From Anaeromyces robustus (taxonomy: Eukaryota > Neocallimastigomycota > Neocallimastigomycetes > Neocallimastigales > Neocallimastigaceae), in NCBI GenBank assembly GCA_002104895.1, contig MCFG01000322.1, positions 1 to 64,000 on the forward strand: a DNA stretch of 64,000 bases. Direction: 5' to 3'. Each line of letters opens with the position of its first letter. Within the stretch, counting starts at the first letter, position 1. A model generated the notes under the pieces. The model had not been told where the DNA came from and searched no databases. It saw only the letters and a program-made list of their open reading frames with translations. The translations under genes and the position numbers were made by a program. Shown here in pieces: positions 36,744 through 48,211 of this stretch.

Positions 36744-37458
36744 TGTAACGGAACGGTAGTTCCAATATTACAATTGACACCAAAATCTGAAGTAAACACA
36801 AACAAAATAAAATTTAAAATAAAAGATACTTATTGCAATATCAGAACACCTTTCCTTTGTTAACCTGAAAGGTCGGTGTCGAGATATATATATTAGTAAG
36901 ATTTAGTTTTAAGTTTTATTTTATTTTTATTTAAAATATGTTTTATTAGAATTTAGTTTTATTAATTATTAAAAATTAATAATAACTAATCTTTGTAGTA
37001 TTTCAAACTACTTATGAATTAATTATTACTAATATATATAAAGTTATAAAAGAATAAAAGCACAAAGAAAAATATTTTAACTAAAGATTTTACACCTATT
37101 TATACTTTTTGCGGAAAAATAGTTTTAAAAATAAAAGTTCATAAAAATAATAAAAAATTGCTAGAAACTAAGATATTTTGATATAAAATGAATCTCATAG
37201 AAAAATAAAGAAATATTATATAATTTTTTCTTAAAGTTTCTAATTCTATTCCATGTAATTCTATAAAGAAATACAGAAATAAAATACAGAAACAAATACA
37301 GAATAAAATACAGAAATTTATAATAAATAAATTTAAAATAAAATTTTTATAAAATTTGGAACAAGGTGTGAGTCGAACCCAGAGTGTTCGCCCAGATGGT
37401 CATAGTTACTAACCACTAGACCATGGTTACTATTTTACTAATTGAGGGATTCGTTACA
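36744..37458 (-). repeat. 5' LTR of the gag-only element
   Basis: 715 bp, nearly identical to 32,249-32,962. Followed outside by TATGT. Confidence 0.88.
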
Positions 37459-37839
37459 TATGTCATAATTAATTTGAATATTTAGTAACCTTGTAATAAT
37501 TTTAATAATATTTTATTAAAGAAAATTTAATTTATATTAAAAATAAATATTTTTGAATAAGTAAAACATTAAAATATTTATTTTATTTTTTTTAATATAT
37601 ACTTGTACTTTATATTATTACATTCCATATTTATTTTATTTTATTTTATTTTATTTTATTTTATTTTATTTTATTTTATTTTATTTTATTTTATTTTATT
37701 TTATTTTATTTAATATATACTTGTACTATATATTATTACAGTCTATTATTTTTATTACAGTTTATTATTTATTATTTATTATTTATTATTTATTATTTAT
37801 TTCTATTTTATCACAACCAAATATTCGAAAGGAGTAAGA
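37459..37839. repeat. A/T spacer with a (TTTTA)n microsatellite
   Basis: About 37,631-37,712 is a clean TTTTA pentamer array of about 16 units. About 37,750-37,800 has TTATTTA units. Nothing coding. Confidence 0.8.
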
Positions 37840-38046
37840 CATTGAAAAGGAATTACGGGATGAAGAAAGAAGTCCACTAATGAAACGGTGAATAATAATA
37901 TTCCAGAAGTTGAAATCCTTGACACTCCAAGTGAGGAAGAACTAGTTAAAAGTAATGAATCACCTCTTAATAAGTTAATACAAGAACAAGTTAAAGAAAG
38001 ATCAACTCCTTCTCGATCAACATAGCAAGGTAGAAAAATTCAATTA

Positions 38047-38838
38047 ATGAGTGAATGCGAGGAATATGATGTAGTAAGGGATCTTAATGAAACAAAATGT
38101 AATATAACTTTTGGACAACTTCTCAACTCCGCTCCTAAATTACGCACTCAAGTCTCTCAAAGTTTACGTTTAGAGAAAAACCCAAACCGAATAGTTGGAG
38201 CTGTCCATAACGTTGTAGCGACTTCTCTTATTGTTAATAACATTGACCATAATTATATTAGTAAAAATCGTAAAGCTTTAGATGAAGATATTGCTATGGT
38301 TGACGTTGAAGTAGATGGTGTACAAGGAAAACTTTTAATCGATTCTTGTAGTAATCTTAGTATTATTACAAGACAATATTTAGAAAAACTACCCAAGGAA
38401 TATGAAACAGTTGGATTAAGTTGTGGAAGAATACGGTTAGCTACTCGAAATGTTGATTATTCCGAAGGAATTGTAGTTAGGATTCCAGTAAAGATTAAAA
38501 ATATAATTCTTTTGGTTGATCTGAGAGTAGTAGATAAAGAAGAACCATTTTATGATATGTTAATTAACTTAAAAACTCAAATTGTTCATAAATTATTTAT
38601 TCATCCGATAAGATACTCATTATATAGATTCTCTCCAGAAGGATTAATTGAAAAAATTGCCATTATCAATAATGAACCTTTTAAGGAAGAAAAATATTTA
38701 TGTATGATTAAGAAGGTAGATGATAATTCCGTAAGTAAAAATAGTCTTAAAAAGCTCGAAGGATTATCACCTAATGACACATTCATCATGAAAACTTTAC
38801 CAATACTCTTAAAGAACCATTTAAAAAGAAAATTATAG
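38047..38838 (+). CDS. Gypsy protease-region fragment
   Basis: Open stretch with KLLIDSCSNLSIITRQYLEK, a retropepsin-like active-site form with DSC in place of the usual DSG/DTG. It belongs to the gypsy fossil and lies upstream of the inserted LTR. Confidence 0.7.
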   Translation: MSECEEYDVVRDLNETKCNITFGQLLNSAPKLRTQVSQSLRLEKNPNRIVGAVHNVVATSLIVNNIDHNYISKNRKALDEDIAMVDVEVDGVQGKLLIDSCSNLSIITRQYLEKLPKEYETVGLSCGRIRLATRNVDYSEGIVVRIPVKIKNIILLVDLRVVDKEEPFYDMLINLKTQIVHKLFIHPIRYSLYRFSPEGLIEKIAIINNEPFKEEKYLCMIKKVDDNSVSKNSLKKLEGLSPNDTFIMKTLPILLKNHLKRKL

Positions 38839-38865
38839 AACTAGAAAATATTTAGACATAGTTGC

Positions 38866-39500
38866 TGTAAAGATATTTAACGCCACAGCGTAAAATCCTT
38901 AAATGTAATTTAAGCCACTATACATAGTGATTAAATTACATAAAATAATTCTGTAAAATTATTGTGAAACAATAATTTAAATCAATTAAATAAAGTTCAA
39001 AACAAAATAAATTATTAATTTATTTTGTGAAATATTAATTTTTTCACTTTTAATTTATGAAATTTTCCATTGTTTTTAAATTTAAAATATATAATAAATA
39101 TATTATTAATATTAGAATAATAAAATAATAAATGAACTCAATTGAAATTATTTAGTCTTAGTTTTAATAGTTAATTTAAAATTTCTATTTTTAGAAATAA
39201 TAAATAAATTTATTATATAATAAATTTTAGTTAGTTAGATAGTCCGTAAATAAATAGAACTTAAATATAAATAAATTAGTATAATATATAATAAATATAA
39301 TTATGAAAAAATATAAAAAACTTCAAAATTTCTTAAAATTTGAAAGGTGTAATTGTTATTAAATTTGACTATAAAATTTTAATTATTTAAATATTAATAA
39401 AAAATTATTATAATAAAACAAATTTTTATTTCGTTATTTTTTCTATTTTAGTGTTTGTGTTCTTTTGTTATTGTAATCTATTTCTAATAAATCTTTTACA
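38866..39500 (+). repeat. Solo LTR (TGTAAAG family) with perfect GTTGC target duplication
   Basis: 635 bp, TGTAAAGATATTTAACGCC to AAATCTTTTACA. GTTGC lies directly on both sides (38,861-38,865 and 39,501-39,505). It sits between the protease and reverse transcriptase parts of the gypsy fossil, so it inserted after that element had settled. Confidence 0.93.
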
Positions 39501-39704
39501 GTTGCCACCTCTTCGGAACAGCTAACTCCTTCAATATTAAACCCCCATAAAATTAGACTCAAACCTGGAGCAAAACCTCTTAAACAAAAATATTATCGCT
39601 TAGCTAAATTCAAAACCGATATTTTAAAGGAAGAATTAACTATACTTATTGAAAACGATTTAATTGAAATATCTTTTTCTGAATGGTCCTCGTCAGTAGT
39701 TCTT

Positions 39705-40667
39705 GTGCCTAAACCTAATGGAAAATGGCTTATGTGTATTGACTATCGGAAGGTCAATGAGTTAACTGAAAAAGATGCCTACCCTCTTCCTTTAATTGAT
39801 GGAATATTTGATAGTTTAAATGGGACTACAATTTTCACCACCTTAGATCTTTATTCAGGATATCACCAAATTCTTATGGATCCAGAAAGTATTGAAATAA
39901 CTAGTTTTACCACTAAGTTTGGTAACTATCAATTTAAAGTGATGCCCTTTGGACTTACTGGAGCACCAGCTACCTTCCAAAGAGAAATGAATAGAATCTT
40001 ATTCCCTCTCATAGGAAAATGTGTCTTTAACTTTATTGATGATATATTAATATATTCTAAGACTATTGAAGAACATATAGATCATATTAAACAAGTCTTA
40101 GAAATATTCCAGAAAAATAAGCTAAAAATTAATTTGGAGAAGTGTCACTTCATGCAAACGGAGGTAAACGTTTTAGGACATAAACTGACTACTCAAGGCC
40201 TAAAACCATTAGAAAATAAAGTGGAAGTCATTAAGAAGTGGAAATCACCTACCGACGTGCATGAGTTAAGGTCATTTTTAGGTAATGTCGGGTATTATTA
40301 TCGAGATTTCATTCCCAACTATTCGCAAATTACTGCCCCTATTTGTAAACTTCTTAGAAAGGGAGTTAAATATAAATGGACACCTGAACATGAAGAAAGA
40401 TTCGTTTTATTGAAAGAACGGTTGATAAATGTTCCAATCCTAAAATTTCCAGATTTTGAAAAGGAATTTATTATCAGAACAGATGCTTCGTACGAGGGTT
40501 TAGGAGGTGTTCTACTTCAAAAGGATGAATCAGGAATTGAACACCCGATCCATTTTATTAGCAGAAGTTTAAGTAAAACAGAAAGAAACTATGGAATTAC
40601 AGATCTAGAAGGAGCTGCTTTATTGTATTACCAAACTAAAATCGTATATTATGGGAAGTCCCTTTAG
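39705..40667 (+). CDS. Gypsy reverse transcriptase / RNase H part
   Basis: Reverse transcriptase core with MPFGLTGAPATFQREMN and the catalytic FIDDILIYSK box. An RNase H start follows (RTDASYEGLGGVLLQ). Part of the fossil at 37,840-43,021. Confidence 0.85.
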   Translation: MPKPNGKWLMCIDYRKVNELTEKDAYPLPLIDGIFDSLNGTTIFTTLDLYSGYHQILMDPESIEITSFTTKFGNYQFKVMPFGLTGAPATFQREMNRILFPLIGKCVFNFIDDILIYSKTIEEHIDHIKQVLEIFQKNKLKINLEKCHFMQTEVNVLGHKLTTQGLKPLENKVEVIKKWKSPTDVHELRSFLGNVGYYYRDFIPNYSQITAPICKLLRKGVKYKWTPEHEERFVLLKERLINVPILKFPDFEKEFIIRTDASYEGLGGVLLQKDESGIEHPIHFISRSLSKTERNYGITDLEGAALLYYQTKIVYYGKSL

Positions 40668-41811
40668 AACAGTTGTTTACACTGACCATAAACCCTTGCT
40701 TGGACTCTTTAATAACAAGGAACCTAACAATTCTCGACAAACAAGGTGTTGTCTTATAGCTAGTATGTTAAAGGTAGATATTCGCTATGAACCAGGAAAG
40801 AAAAATGTATTAGCTGATGCCTTATCTAGGATGAAAAGAGAAGAAGATAAGAAACTATTAGTTACGAAAATTTCAAATAAAGATCAAGAAACCTTACTGT
40901 CCAAAGTAATTAAAGACTTTATTGAAGAAAAATTTACGAAAATTGACGGGGTAAATTACTTTATAGATGGAAGTTCTTATAGAAAGTTAGTAAAGAAAAC
41001 TAAGGAAAAGGTAAAGTTAATTTTAGAAGCCCATGAAGTAGGACATGAAGGCTATTATAAAATATATCAAAGACTAAAGAAAAGTTACTATTGGAACGAT
41101 ATGATAAATGATGTTAAAAGGATTGCATCAAAATATGAAAAGTGTCATCTTAATCGTTCCCAACCTTATCCAGATGCAACTGAAAACATTCCGACTAGAG
41201 TTGAAGGCCCTTTCGTTCACCTTGGCTTAGATATTATTGGACCATTAGTTAAAACTGCTAATAATAATCAGTATATTATTGTGGCAGTAGATTACTTTAC
41301 TAAGTGGGTCGAAGCAGAACCCACTAAAACTATTACTTCTCAAGATATAATAAAATTTTTAATTAATGTCTTTGCCCGTCATGGTGTGCCCCAAATAATT
41401 ACTACCGACAATGGAGTACAGTTTACTTCGGACATGACTAAAGTTTTTCTAGACTTATATGATGTGTATGTAAAATTTATTACTACATATCATCCTGAAA
41501 GTAATGGTTTAACGGAAAATCGTAATAAAGAAATAGGAAAATTATTACGATTATTAGGAACGAAAAACAAAGATTGGGATGAAGTTTTACCGTCTGCACT
41601 TTGGGCATTGCGTACTACTAAGAATACCGTTACTAACCATTCCAGTTTCGAGCTAGTTTACGACAGAGAAGACCAACAACCCTTTGATATTGCTGCCAGG
41701 CCAACCAAAGGTATTAATAAATCCTCCGATGAAGTCTTGTTAGAAAAATTTATTAATCATTATCGATGGACTATAGAAGCCTGTAATAATATTAAAACTA
41801 CTAATAAATAA
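40651..41811 (+). CDS. Gypsy RNase H end and integrase part
   Basis: RNase H end (VYTDHKPLLGLFN), integrase zinc finger (HEVGHEGYYKIYQRLKKSYYW) and rve core (GLDIIGPLV, ITTDNGVQFTS, ESNGLTENRNKEIGKLL). Part of the fossil at 37,840-43,021. Confidence 0.85.
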   Translation: MGSPFRTVVYTDHKPLLGLFNNKEPNNSRQTRCCLIASMLKVDIRYEPGKKNVLADALSRMKREEDKKLLVTKISNKDQETLLSKVIKDFIEEKFTKIDGVNYFIDGSSYRKLVKKTKEKVKLILEAHEVGHEGYYKIYQRLKKSYYWNDMINDVKRIASKYEKCHLNRSQPYPDATENIPTRVEGPFVHLGLDIIGPLVKTANNNQYIIVAVDYFTKWVEAEPTKTITSQDIIKFLINVFARHGVPQIITTDNGVQFTSDMTKVFLDLYDVYVKFITTYHPESNGLTENRNKEIGKLLRLLGTKNKDWDEVLPSALWALRTTKNTVTNHSSFELVYDREDQQPFDIAARPTKGINKSSDEVLLEKFINHYRWTIEACNNIKTTNK

Positions 41812-42072
41812 TGGGTTTCTAGAAGAGAAGAAAAACAAAGTATGAAGGAAGGAAGAAAAATCAAAGTAGGAGATTTAGTTCTAGTACGAATTTTAATCGA
41901 ACCAAATTAGAACCCTATTTTGTGGGACCTCTTAAAGTAATAAAAAAAGAGTTTAATACAGTAACCTTGGCTGATATAAAGACAGGTATCCAAATGAACC
42001 GAAATGTTCATCTTAAAAATATTATAAAGTATAACTCTGCCTTTACATAAGTCAGAGTCTTCGAGGGGCATT

Positions 42073-43021
42073 TGTTAAAGAATGAACTTATAATGTATTA
42101 ATTTTCATAAATTTTAATTATTATGATATATAATAATTTTAAGTTCTCTTATTTTATTTTAACTTTACAATATTTCTTTTACATTTACTATTATTTAAAT
42201 AGTTACTTTTATTAAGAAATTCCTATATGTTATATTTTTTTTTCCTTTATCAATATCAAATTTTATCATATATTCTTATTATCAATATATTAATATGAAA
42301 TTCTATTAAAATTATTTTTATTTATATAATACAATATATTCAAATATTTTAAACTATGAATATCAATATTTTTCTTTTTAAAAAAATTTTTTTATTAATA
42401 TTATAATACATTAATAATAAATTAATAATTTATCAACAAATAAAAAATTATTATTGAAAATTTATATTAAAATATTAAGTCGAATAAAAATATATTATAA
42501 GAAAATAAAAAAATATATATTTAGCCGAGTAATTAAATAAAAATTTAATTAGTATTAATAATAAATAGTAATTATATAATTAAATATCAATAAATAATAT
42601 ATAAATTAAATAGTTAATTAAAATATTAGAAATTTACTAAACCACATAATCAATTGAAGCTTTATTAATAATATTTCTGTAAAATCTTCTAAAATTTTAC
42701 TTCCTATATATTAAAAATTATAATTCTAATAAATTAACTGTAATTTAATAATATACATGTATTATTTATAAATATCAGAAATAATAATATAATATTAATT
42801 CATTTCCTATTTAAAAATTAAAATATCTTCTATAATATACTTGAAAAGCCATCAACTTTAAAATTCCAAAAAGTATAAATAGCGATAAAATTTCAAGAAT
42901 AGAATAAATTGAATAGATAGAAACTAATAGAAATTATTAATAAATAAAAGAACTTGTAAAACATAAATTAGTGTGGCTTGTTAGTGTTGTGCTAATATTT
43001 TTTTTTTTATGAACCTTAACA
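42073..43021 (+). repeat. Probable 3' LTR of the gypsy fossil
   Basis: Begins TGTTAAAGAATGAAC right after the purine tract TCGAGGGGCA and ends GAACCTTAACA. The ends form the short inverted repeat TGTTAA/TTAACA. 949 bp. There is no second copy in the window to confirm it. Confidence 0.5.
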
Positions 43022-43158
43022 TAGGAATAACTCTTTCAATGTATATAATGGTATTACATTGTTACATATAATATTAAATAAAATATATGAATAAAATAAT
43101 ATTGATAAAAATCTAATAATATAAAACTAATATAAAACTATATAAAAACTAGGGAGAA

Positions 43159-44742
43159 GTGCATTTCGGAATCGTACATTATTGTATGTGGCTTGATGAT
43201 AAAATATTTTATAGCCACATTTATCAAAAATAAATAAATAAATATATAAATAACTAAATAAAATCAAAATAATATTTTATTAATAATCTTTTAAATAATA
43301 TTTTGTTAAAAATTGTATTATAAAAAAGGACTTGTTCTGTTATCATTAAATAAATAAAACTATTATAATTATTAAATAAATAATTATTGTAATAAATAAT
43401 AAATATATAAATAAATAAATACATAAATAATTAAATAAAATTAAATATTATTTTATTAATAATCTTTTAAATAATATTTTGTTAAAAATTGTATATAAAA
43501 AAGGACTTGTTCTGTTATCATTAAATAAATAAAACTATTATATTTTAAAAATAATTATTTACATATTAAATAAAATAAATAAAACTATTATATTTTAAAA
43601 ATAATTATTTACATAAATATAATACTAATTATTGGAATTATTATAAGAATATAGAGCATATAACAAATAATGCTTCAGAATATTTTAATAATTACTTAAA
43701 TAATTTATTTCCAAAAAAATCTTCATTTTTTAAATTAATTTATATATTAAAAAAAGAAGAATCCTTTTCCTACAATGATTACGAAATGAGAATTAATGGA
43801 ATCTGGAGAAAAAAACAAAAAATAATTAAAAAACTGATGAAATAAAAAATATAATTGAAAATTATAAGTATATGGAAAAAGATTATATTTATAATGGATA
43901 TGATAGAAAAGATATTGTTGAATTATGGTATAATTGCTTAATTGATTTAAATAATAAAAAATACTAATTTTTTATTATAAATTAGTATTTTTCTAACCTT
44001 TTTAAATTATATGTTATGCTTAATTATTGTTCTTGTAACAATATAAGGAAATAAAATTACTTTAAGATTTTTTTTAGCTAGTTTTTAGCTAAATTATATC
44101 TAAAACTGATCTATTTAACTATAATTAAAATATAATTAATATCAATATCAAAATTTTTAGTATAAAAATATTATTAATATCAATATCAAAATTTTTAATA
44201 TAAATATATTATTATTAATATCAATATCAAATTTTTTAGTATAAAAATATTATCAATATCAATGTCAATCTTATTTAGTAAAAATAATAATATCAATTAT
44301 GTTTAAAAAATCATTAAATAAATATTTTTTTATTTTTTTATTATTTTATTAAAATTTTAGTTATTATTATTACAATTTAATAATAAAATAAATTAAAATA
44401 TTGAATATAAATGAAAAATATTATAAAATATTAAATAAAATAAAAGACTTTGAAAAAATATGATTTTTGTTTGTTTGTAAAAGTTAATGAATAACTTGAA
44501 TCTTTCTTTTTTAAATTTTTTTTGTATTCTTTTGTATTTTTTTTTTCAATTCTTTGATTTTATTATAATTATTTTTATTTCATTTTATTTCATTTTTTAA
44601 TTTGTAATTATTAATTATAATTTTTAATTATTATTTATTTATTTATTCATTTATTTAATATATAAAATTTCATGCGCCACAGATTCCGAAATGCACAATT
44701 CCGAAATGCACGATTCCGAAATGCACGATTGCGAAATGCACC
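43159..44742 (+). mobile_element. Non-autonomous MULE copy with subterminal GTGCATTTCGG repeats
   Basis: The left end has GTGCATTTCGGAATCGT (43,159). The right end has four tandem inverted units of the same word (about 44,684-44,742). Inside, about 43,630-43,965 encodes the C-terminal part of a MULE transposase (HITNNASEYFNNYLNNLF, FFKLIYILKKEES, ELWYNCLIDL) with about one frame change. An internal direct duplication of about 90 bp (43,273-43,365 and 43,451-43,541) is seen. Plain DNA transposon, inactive by itself. Confidence 0.7.
44684..44742 (-). repeat. Four tandem copies of the MULE end word
   Basis: Four units of GATTCCGAAATGCAC type with one or two changes each (the last has GCGAAATGCAC). 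Subterminal repeats of this kind are candidate transposase binding sites. Confidence 0.7.
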
Positions 44743-44827
44743 ACATTCTAAAAACTATTTAATAAATTTAATTATAAGAATTATAATATAAGATTTTAGA
44801 TTTATAACTATTCTAACTATTTAATAT

Positions 44828-45030
44828 TTAATTTTAGAAATAAATAATAAATAATAGAAATAAATAATAAATAATAGAAATAAATAATAAATAATAGAAA
44901 TAAATAATAAATAATAGAAATAAATAATAAATAATAAATAATAAATAATAGAAATAAATAATAAATAATAAATAATAGAAATAAATAATAAATAATAATA
45001 AAATAATAAATTATAAATAATAAATATGCC
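44828..45030. repeat. Minisatellite with unit AATAATAGAAATAAATAAT
   Basis: About ten imperfect units of 20 bp built from AAATAAT and AGAAAT. The I/Y/L-rich minus-strand open frame over it is a repeat artefact. Confidence 0.85.
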
Positions 45031-45413
45031 ACTTGGTGAAATGGGATTTGGTGATACATAGCTATTAAATTAAATTATTTAAATAAATAAATAAAAATTA
45101 ATTTGATAATATAAATTTTTGCAGTGTTACAAAAATACTATCAATAATTATAATTATAATATTGTTATAATGATAATAAAAATAATAAAATAATAATAAT
45201 AATAATTAATATATAAATAATAATAAAAAAATTATAAAAGAAAATAATAAAATAAGAATTTTAATATTTGAATATTAAATATAAAAGAATTAAAATAATA
45301 TTAAGCTTGAATAATTAAATCATTATTAATTGAAAATAAATAATTAATTATATTTATTGAAATTGATAATATTAAAACATTTAATCACATATATTTAAAA
45401 ACTTTTATTGAAA
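45031..45413. other. 5' flank of the MULE transposase
   Basis: A/T-rich. A more complex patch at about 45,027-45,060 (CCACTTGGTGAAATGGGATTTGGTG) could be part of an element end but does not match the GTGCATTTCGG word. No gene. Confidence 0.4.
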
Positions 45414-46852
45414 ATGGAAGAAAATATAGAAATTGAGATAAGCGAAACTAATAGAGAGAATGAACAAATTATTATAAACAGAAAATATAAATTTAATCTT
45501 TCATCTAAAAGAAAAGACAATTCAAAAATATATAAATGTACTGAATATAAAACAATGAATAAGTGCAAATCATTCATTATTTTAAATGATAAATATGAAA
45601 TATTAAAGTATGATAGCTCACATAATCATCTTGAAAAAAATATGAAGCAACTACATCATTAGTAAAACATAAAATTAAATATGAAATTAGAAGAAGTTTA
45701 TTTCCTTTTGATATAAAACCAAAACGTTTATATGATGAAATTTCTCCTGAAATGGGATCTCAATGTTGTTAATATAAAACAATTAAATCTTCAATAGCAA
45801 GAAATATAAGTAAAAATTTACCTCCTGATTTAAAATCATTTGATGAAATTCCCGATGTATAAGAATATTATAAAACAAAAGAGGATAAAGAATTTAAAAT
45901 ATTCAAAAATGATAATCTTATAATTTTTCAATCTCCATTCCAAGCAGAATTGTCTTCAAAATATGAAGACATATTTGCAGATGGGACTTTTTACACTGCA
46001 CCTGCAATAGCTCAACAAGCATTCATAACAAGAACGTATATTGAAAAATTAAATAGTTTTTATACTACTTCTTTTTCTATTATAAAAAATAAAGAACAAA
46101 TAAATTATGAAATATTATTAGAGGAACTAAAAAAAAATGCTATTAAATATAACAGTAATAATGAAATTACTCCAAAGTATTTTCATTGTGATTTTGAGAA
46201 GGCGATATCAAATGCCGCCGAAAAAGTATTTCCAAATATAAATATCAAATATTGTATTTGGCACTACAAAAGAGCATTAAAAAATAAATTTAATAAATTA
46301 TGCTCTAAAGAAGTAATAAGTAACAATGATTTAAATAATGATTATAAACATATTTCAAATTTTCCATTCATAAATCCAGATTATATATACGATATTTATA
46401 ATAGAATTAAAAGCAAGTGTAAAGAACATAATTATGTTCAATTTTTAGAATTTTTAGAATTTTTAGAATATTTTAAATATACATATTTAATTGATTATAA
46501 TATTAAGTATTGGAATTACTATAATAATATAAAACATATTACAAACAATGCTTCAGAATCTTATAATAATCAATTAAAAAGTATTTTTTCAAAAAAACCT
46601 ACTTTTTTTAAATTAATATATGTATTACAAAAACAAGAGTTCTTATCTAATATTGACTACCAAAGGAGAATTGCAGGATATTGGGAAAAAAAGCCAAAGA
46701 AACTAATAAGAACCGATGAAATTAATGCTATAGTTAAATATTACAAAATTATGGAAATCCTGGAAAAAAGAAAAAATGAAATTGATAGAAATAAAATAAC
46801 TAATTTATGGTTAGATTGTTTAGATGATTTAAATATTAAAATTATTAATTAA
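45414..46852 (+). pseudogene. MULE (Mutator-like) transposase, catalytic half intact, N-terminal half broken
   Basis: Starts MEENIEIEISETNRENEQ. The N-terminal FLYWCH-like finger is built from CTEYKTMNKC and HNHLE. One frame change near 45,650 and two in-frame TAA (after GSQCC and after IPDV) interrupt the linker. From 45,950 to the end the frame is open for 300 aa and holds the MULE DDE domain: D in FADGTFYTAP, D in FHCDFEKAISNA, the C..H motif YCIWHYKRAL, and E in TNNASESYNNQLK. These are the triad and helper residues of the family. It cuts and joins transposon ends when functional (established). Copies in the same array at 31,183 and 43,630 are more decayed. Confidence 0.85.
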
Positions 46853-47319
46853 TAATTAAAAAAAAAAAAAAAAAACAGAGAAATAACCAAATAAATATGA
46901 TCAATAGAGTTTTATTTTAAAAATTTATTTAATAATATTAAAAATAATTAATATTATTTTATTTTATTATTTTATTATTTATTATTTTATTATTTTATTA
47001 TTTTATTATTTTATTATTTTATTATTTTATTATTTATTATTTTATTATTTTATTATATAAAAATTTATGTTTTAATAATATTAAAAATAATTAATATTAT
47101 TTTATTATTCTATTATTACTTTATAATTTTATTATTTTATTATGGTTAGATTGTTGAGATGATTTAAATATTAAAATTATTAATTAATAATTAAAAAATA
47201 AAAGAAAAATTACTAAATAAATATGATCAATATAGTTTTATTTTAAAAATTTATGTTTTAATAATATTTTTTTATTATTTTATTATTTTATTATTTTATT
47301 TATGAAATATCATTTATTT
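46805..47319. repeat. Duplicated transposase 3' end plus TTATT minisatellite
   Basis: The last 15 or so transposase codons and the 3' flank (46,805-46,935) are repeated at about 47,141-47,270. Between them lies an array of TTATTTTATTA units (about 46,965-47,060). Tandem duplication, no separate gene. Confidence 0.75.
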
Positions 47320-48211
47320 TATTTTATATTAAAAATTTTGATGTTGATATTAATAATATTTTTACACTAAAAATTTTGATATTGATATTAATAATATTTT
47401 TATACTAAAAATTTTGATATTGATATTAATTATATTTTAATTATAGTTAAATAGATCAGTTTTAGATATAATTTAGCTAAAAACTAGCTAAAAAAAATCT
47501 TAAAAGTAATTTTATTTCCTTATATTGTTACAAGAACAATAATTAAGCATAACATATAATTTAAAAAGGTTAGAAAAAATACTAATTTATAATAAAAAAT
47601 TAGTATTTTTTATTATTTAAATCAATTAAGCAATTATACCATAATTCAACAATATCTTTTCTATCATATCCATTATAAATATAATCTTTTTCCATATATT
47701 TATAATTTTCAATTATATTTTTTATTTCATCAGTTTTTCTAATTATTTTTTGTTTTTTTCTCCAGATTCCATTAATTCTCCTTTCGTAATCATTGTAGGA
47801 TAAGGATTCTTCTTTTTTTAATATATAAATTAATTTAAAAGATGATGTTTTTTTGGAAATAAATTATTTAAGTAATTATTAAAAGATTCTGAAGCATTAT
47901 TTGTTATATGCTCTATATTCTTATAATAATTCCAATTATTAGTATTATATTTATGTAAATAATTATTTTTAAAATATTCTAAAAATTCCAAAAAATTGCT
48001 ATAGTTATTTTTAACTATATAATAAATAAATAAATAAATATTAAATAATAATTATAATTATTTAATAATTATTTATTTATTTATTTATTATTTATTACAA
48101 TATTTATTTATTTAATAATTATAATAGTTTTATTTATTTAATGATAACAGAACAAGTCCTTTTTTATATACAATCTTTAACAAAATATTATTTAAAAGAT
48201 TATTAATAAAA
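47320..48211 (-). mobile_element. Inverted, truncated copy of the MULE remnant at 43,159
   Basis: Reverse complement of about 43,270-44,290, including the transposase C-terminal relic (about 47,600-47,945 on the minus strand). The match runs up to the very edge of the LTR at 48,212. The two arms flank the central transposase and could pair as an inverted repeat of about 0.9 kb. Confidence 0.8.

Larger units (their letters stand above)
32249..37458 (-). mobile_element. Gag-only LTR element (gypsy-related), complete, with target duplication
   Basis: Two LTRs of 714-715 bp (32,249-32,962 and 36,744-37,458) and TATGT directly outside both ends, a clean 5-bp target duplication. Between them lies a single gag-protease frame (33,273-35,114, minus strand) and a long untranslated leader (35,115-36,743). 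No reverse transcriptase, RNase H or integrase part is present, so it would depend on another element for pol. The LTRs differ at only a few bases by eye, so it is young. Looks whole for its type. Confidence 0.88.
37840..43021 (+). mobile_element. Ty3/gypsy element with an inserted solo LTR, fossil
   Basis: + strand. Parts: gag end/protease region (about 37,840-38,860), reverse transcriptase (about 39,510-40,400), RNase H (about 40,440-40,780), integrase (about 40,960-42,050) and a probable 3' LTR (42,073-43,021) preceded by a purine-rich tract at 42,060. No 5' LTR was found. A solo LTR of the TGTAAAG family sits inside (38,866-39,500). It is a different lineage from the chromovirus at 48,883. 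About three to five breaks besides the inserted LTR; middle-aged. Confidence 0.85.

Noticed and set aside
36675-36863. 62-aa + strand frame spanning an LTR edge, repeated at 63,057-63,245
   Set aside because: It is antisense to the element, lies across the LTR/leader border, and recurs only because the LTRs recur.
45690-45870. Reassigned TAA codons in the MULE transposase
   Set aside because: Two in-frame TAA could suggest a changed code, but the ankyrin, Beclin and gag-pol genes end at ordinary stops and the same MULE copy also has a frame change, so decay is simpler.
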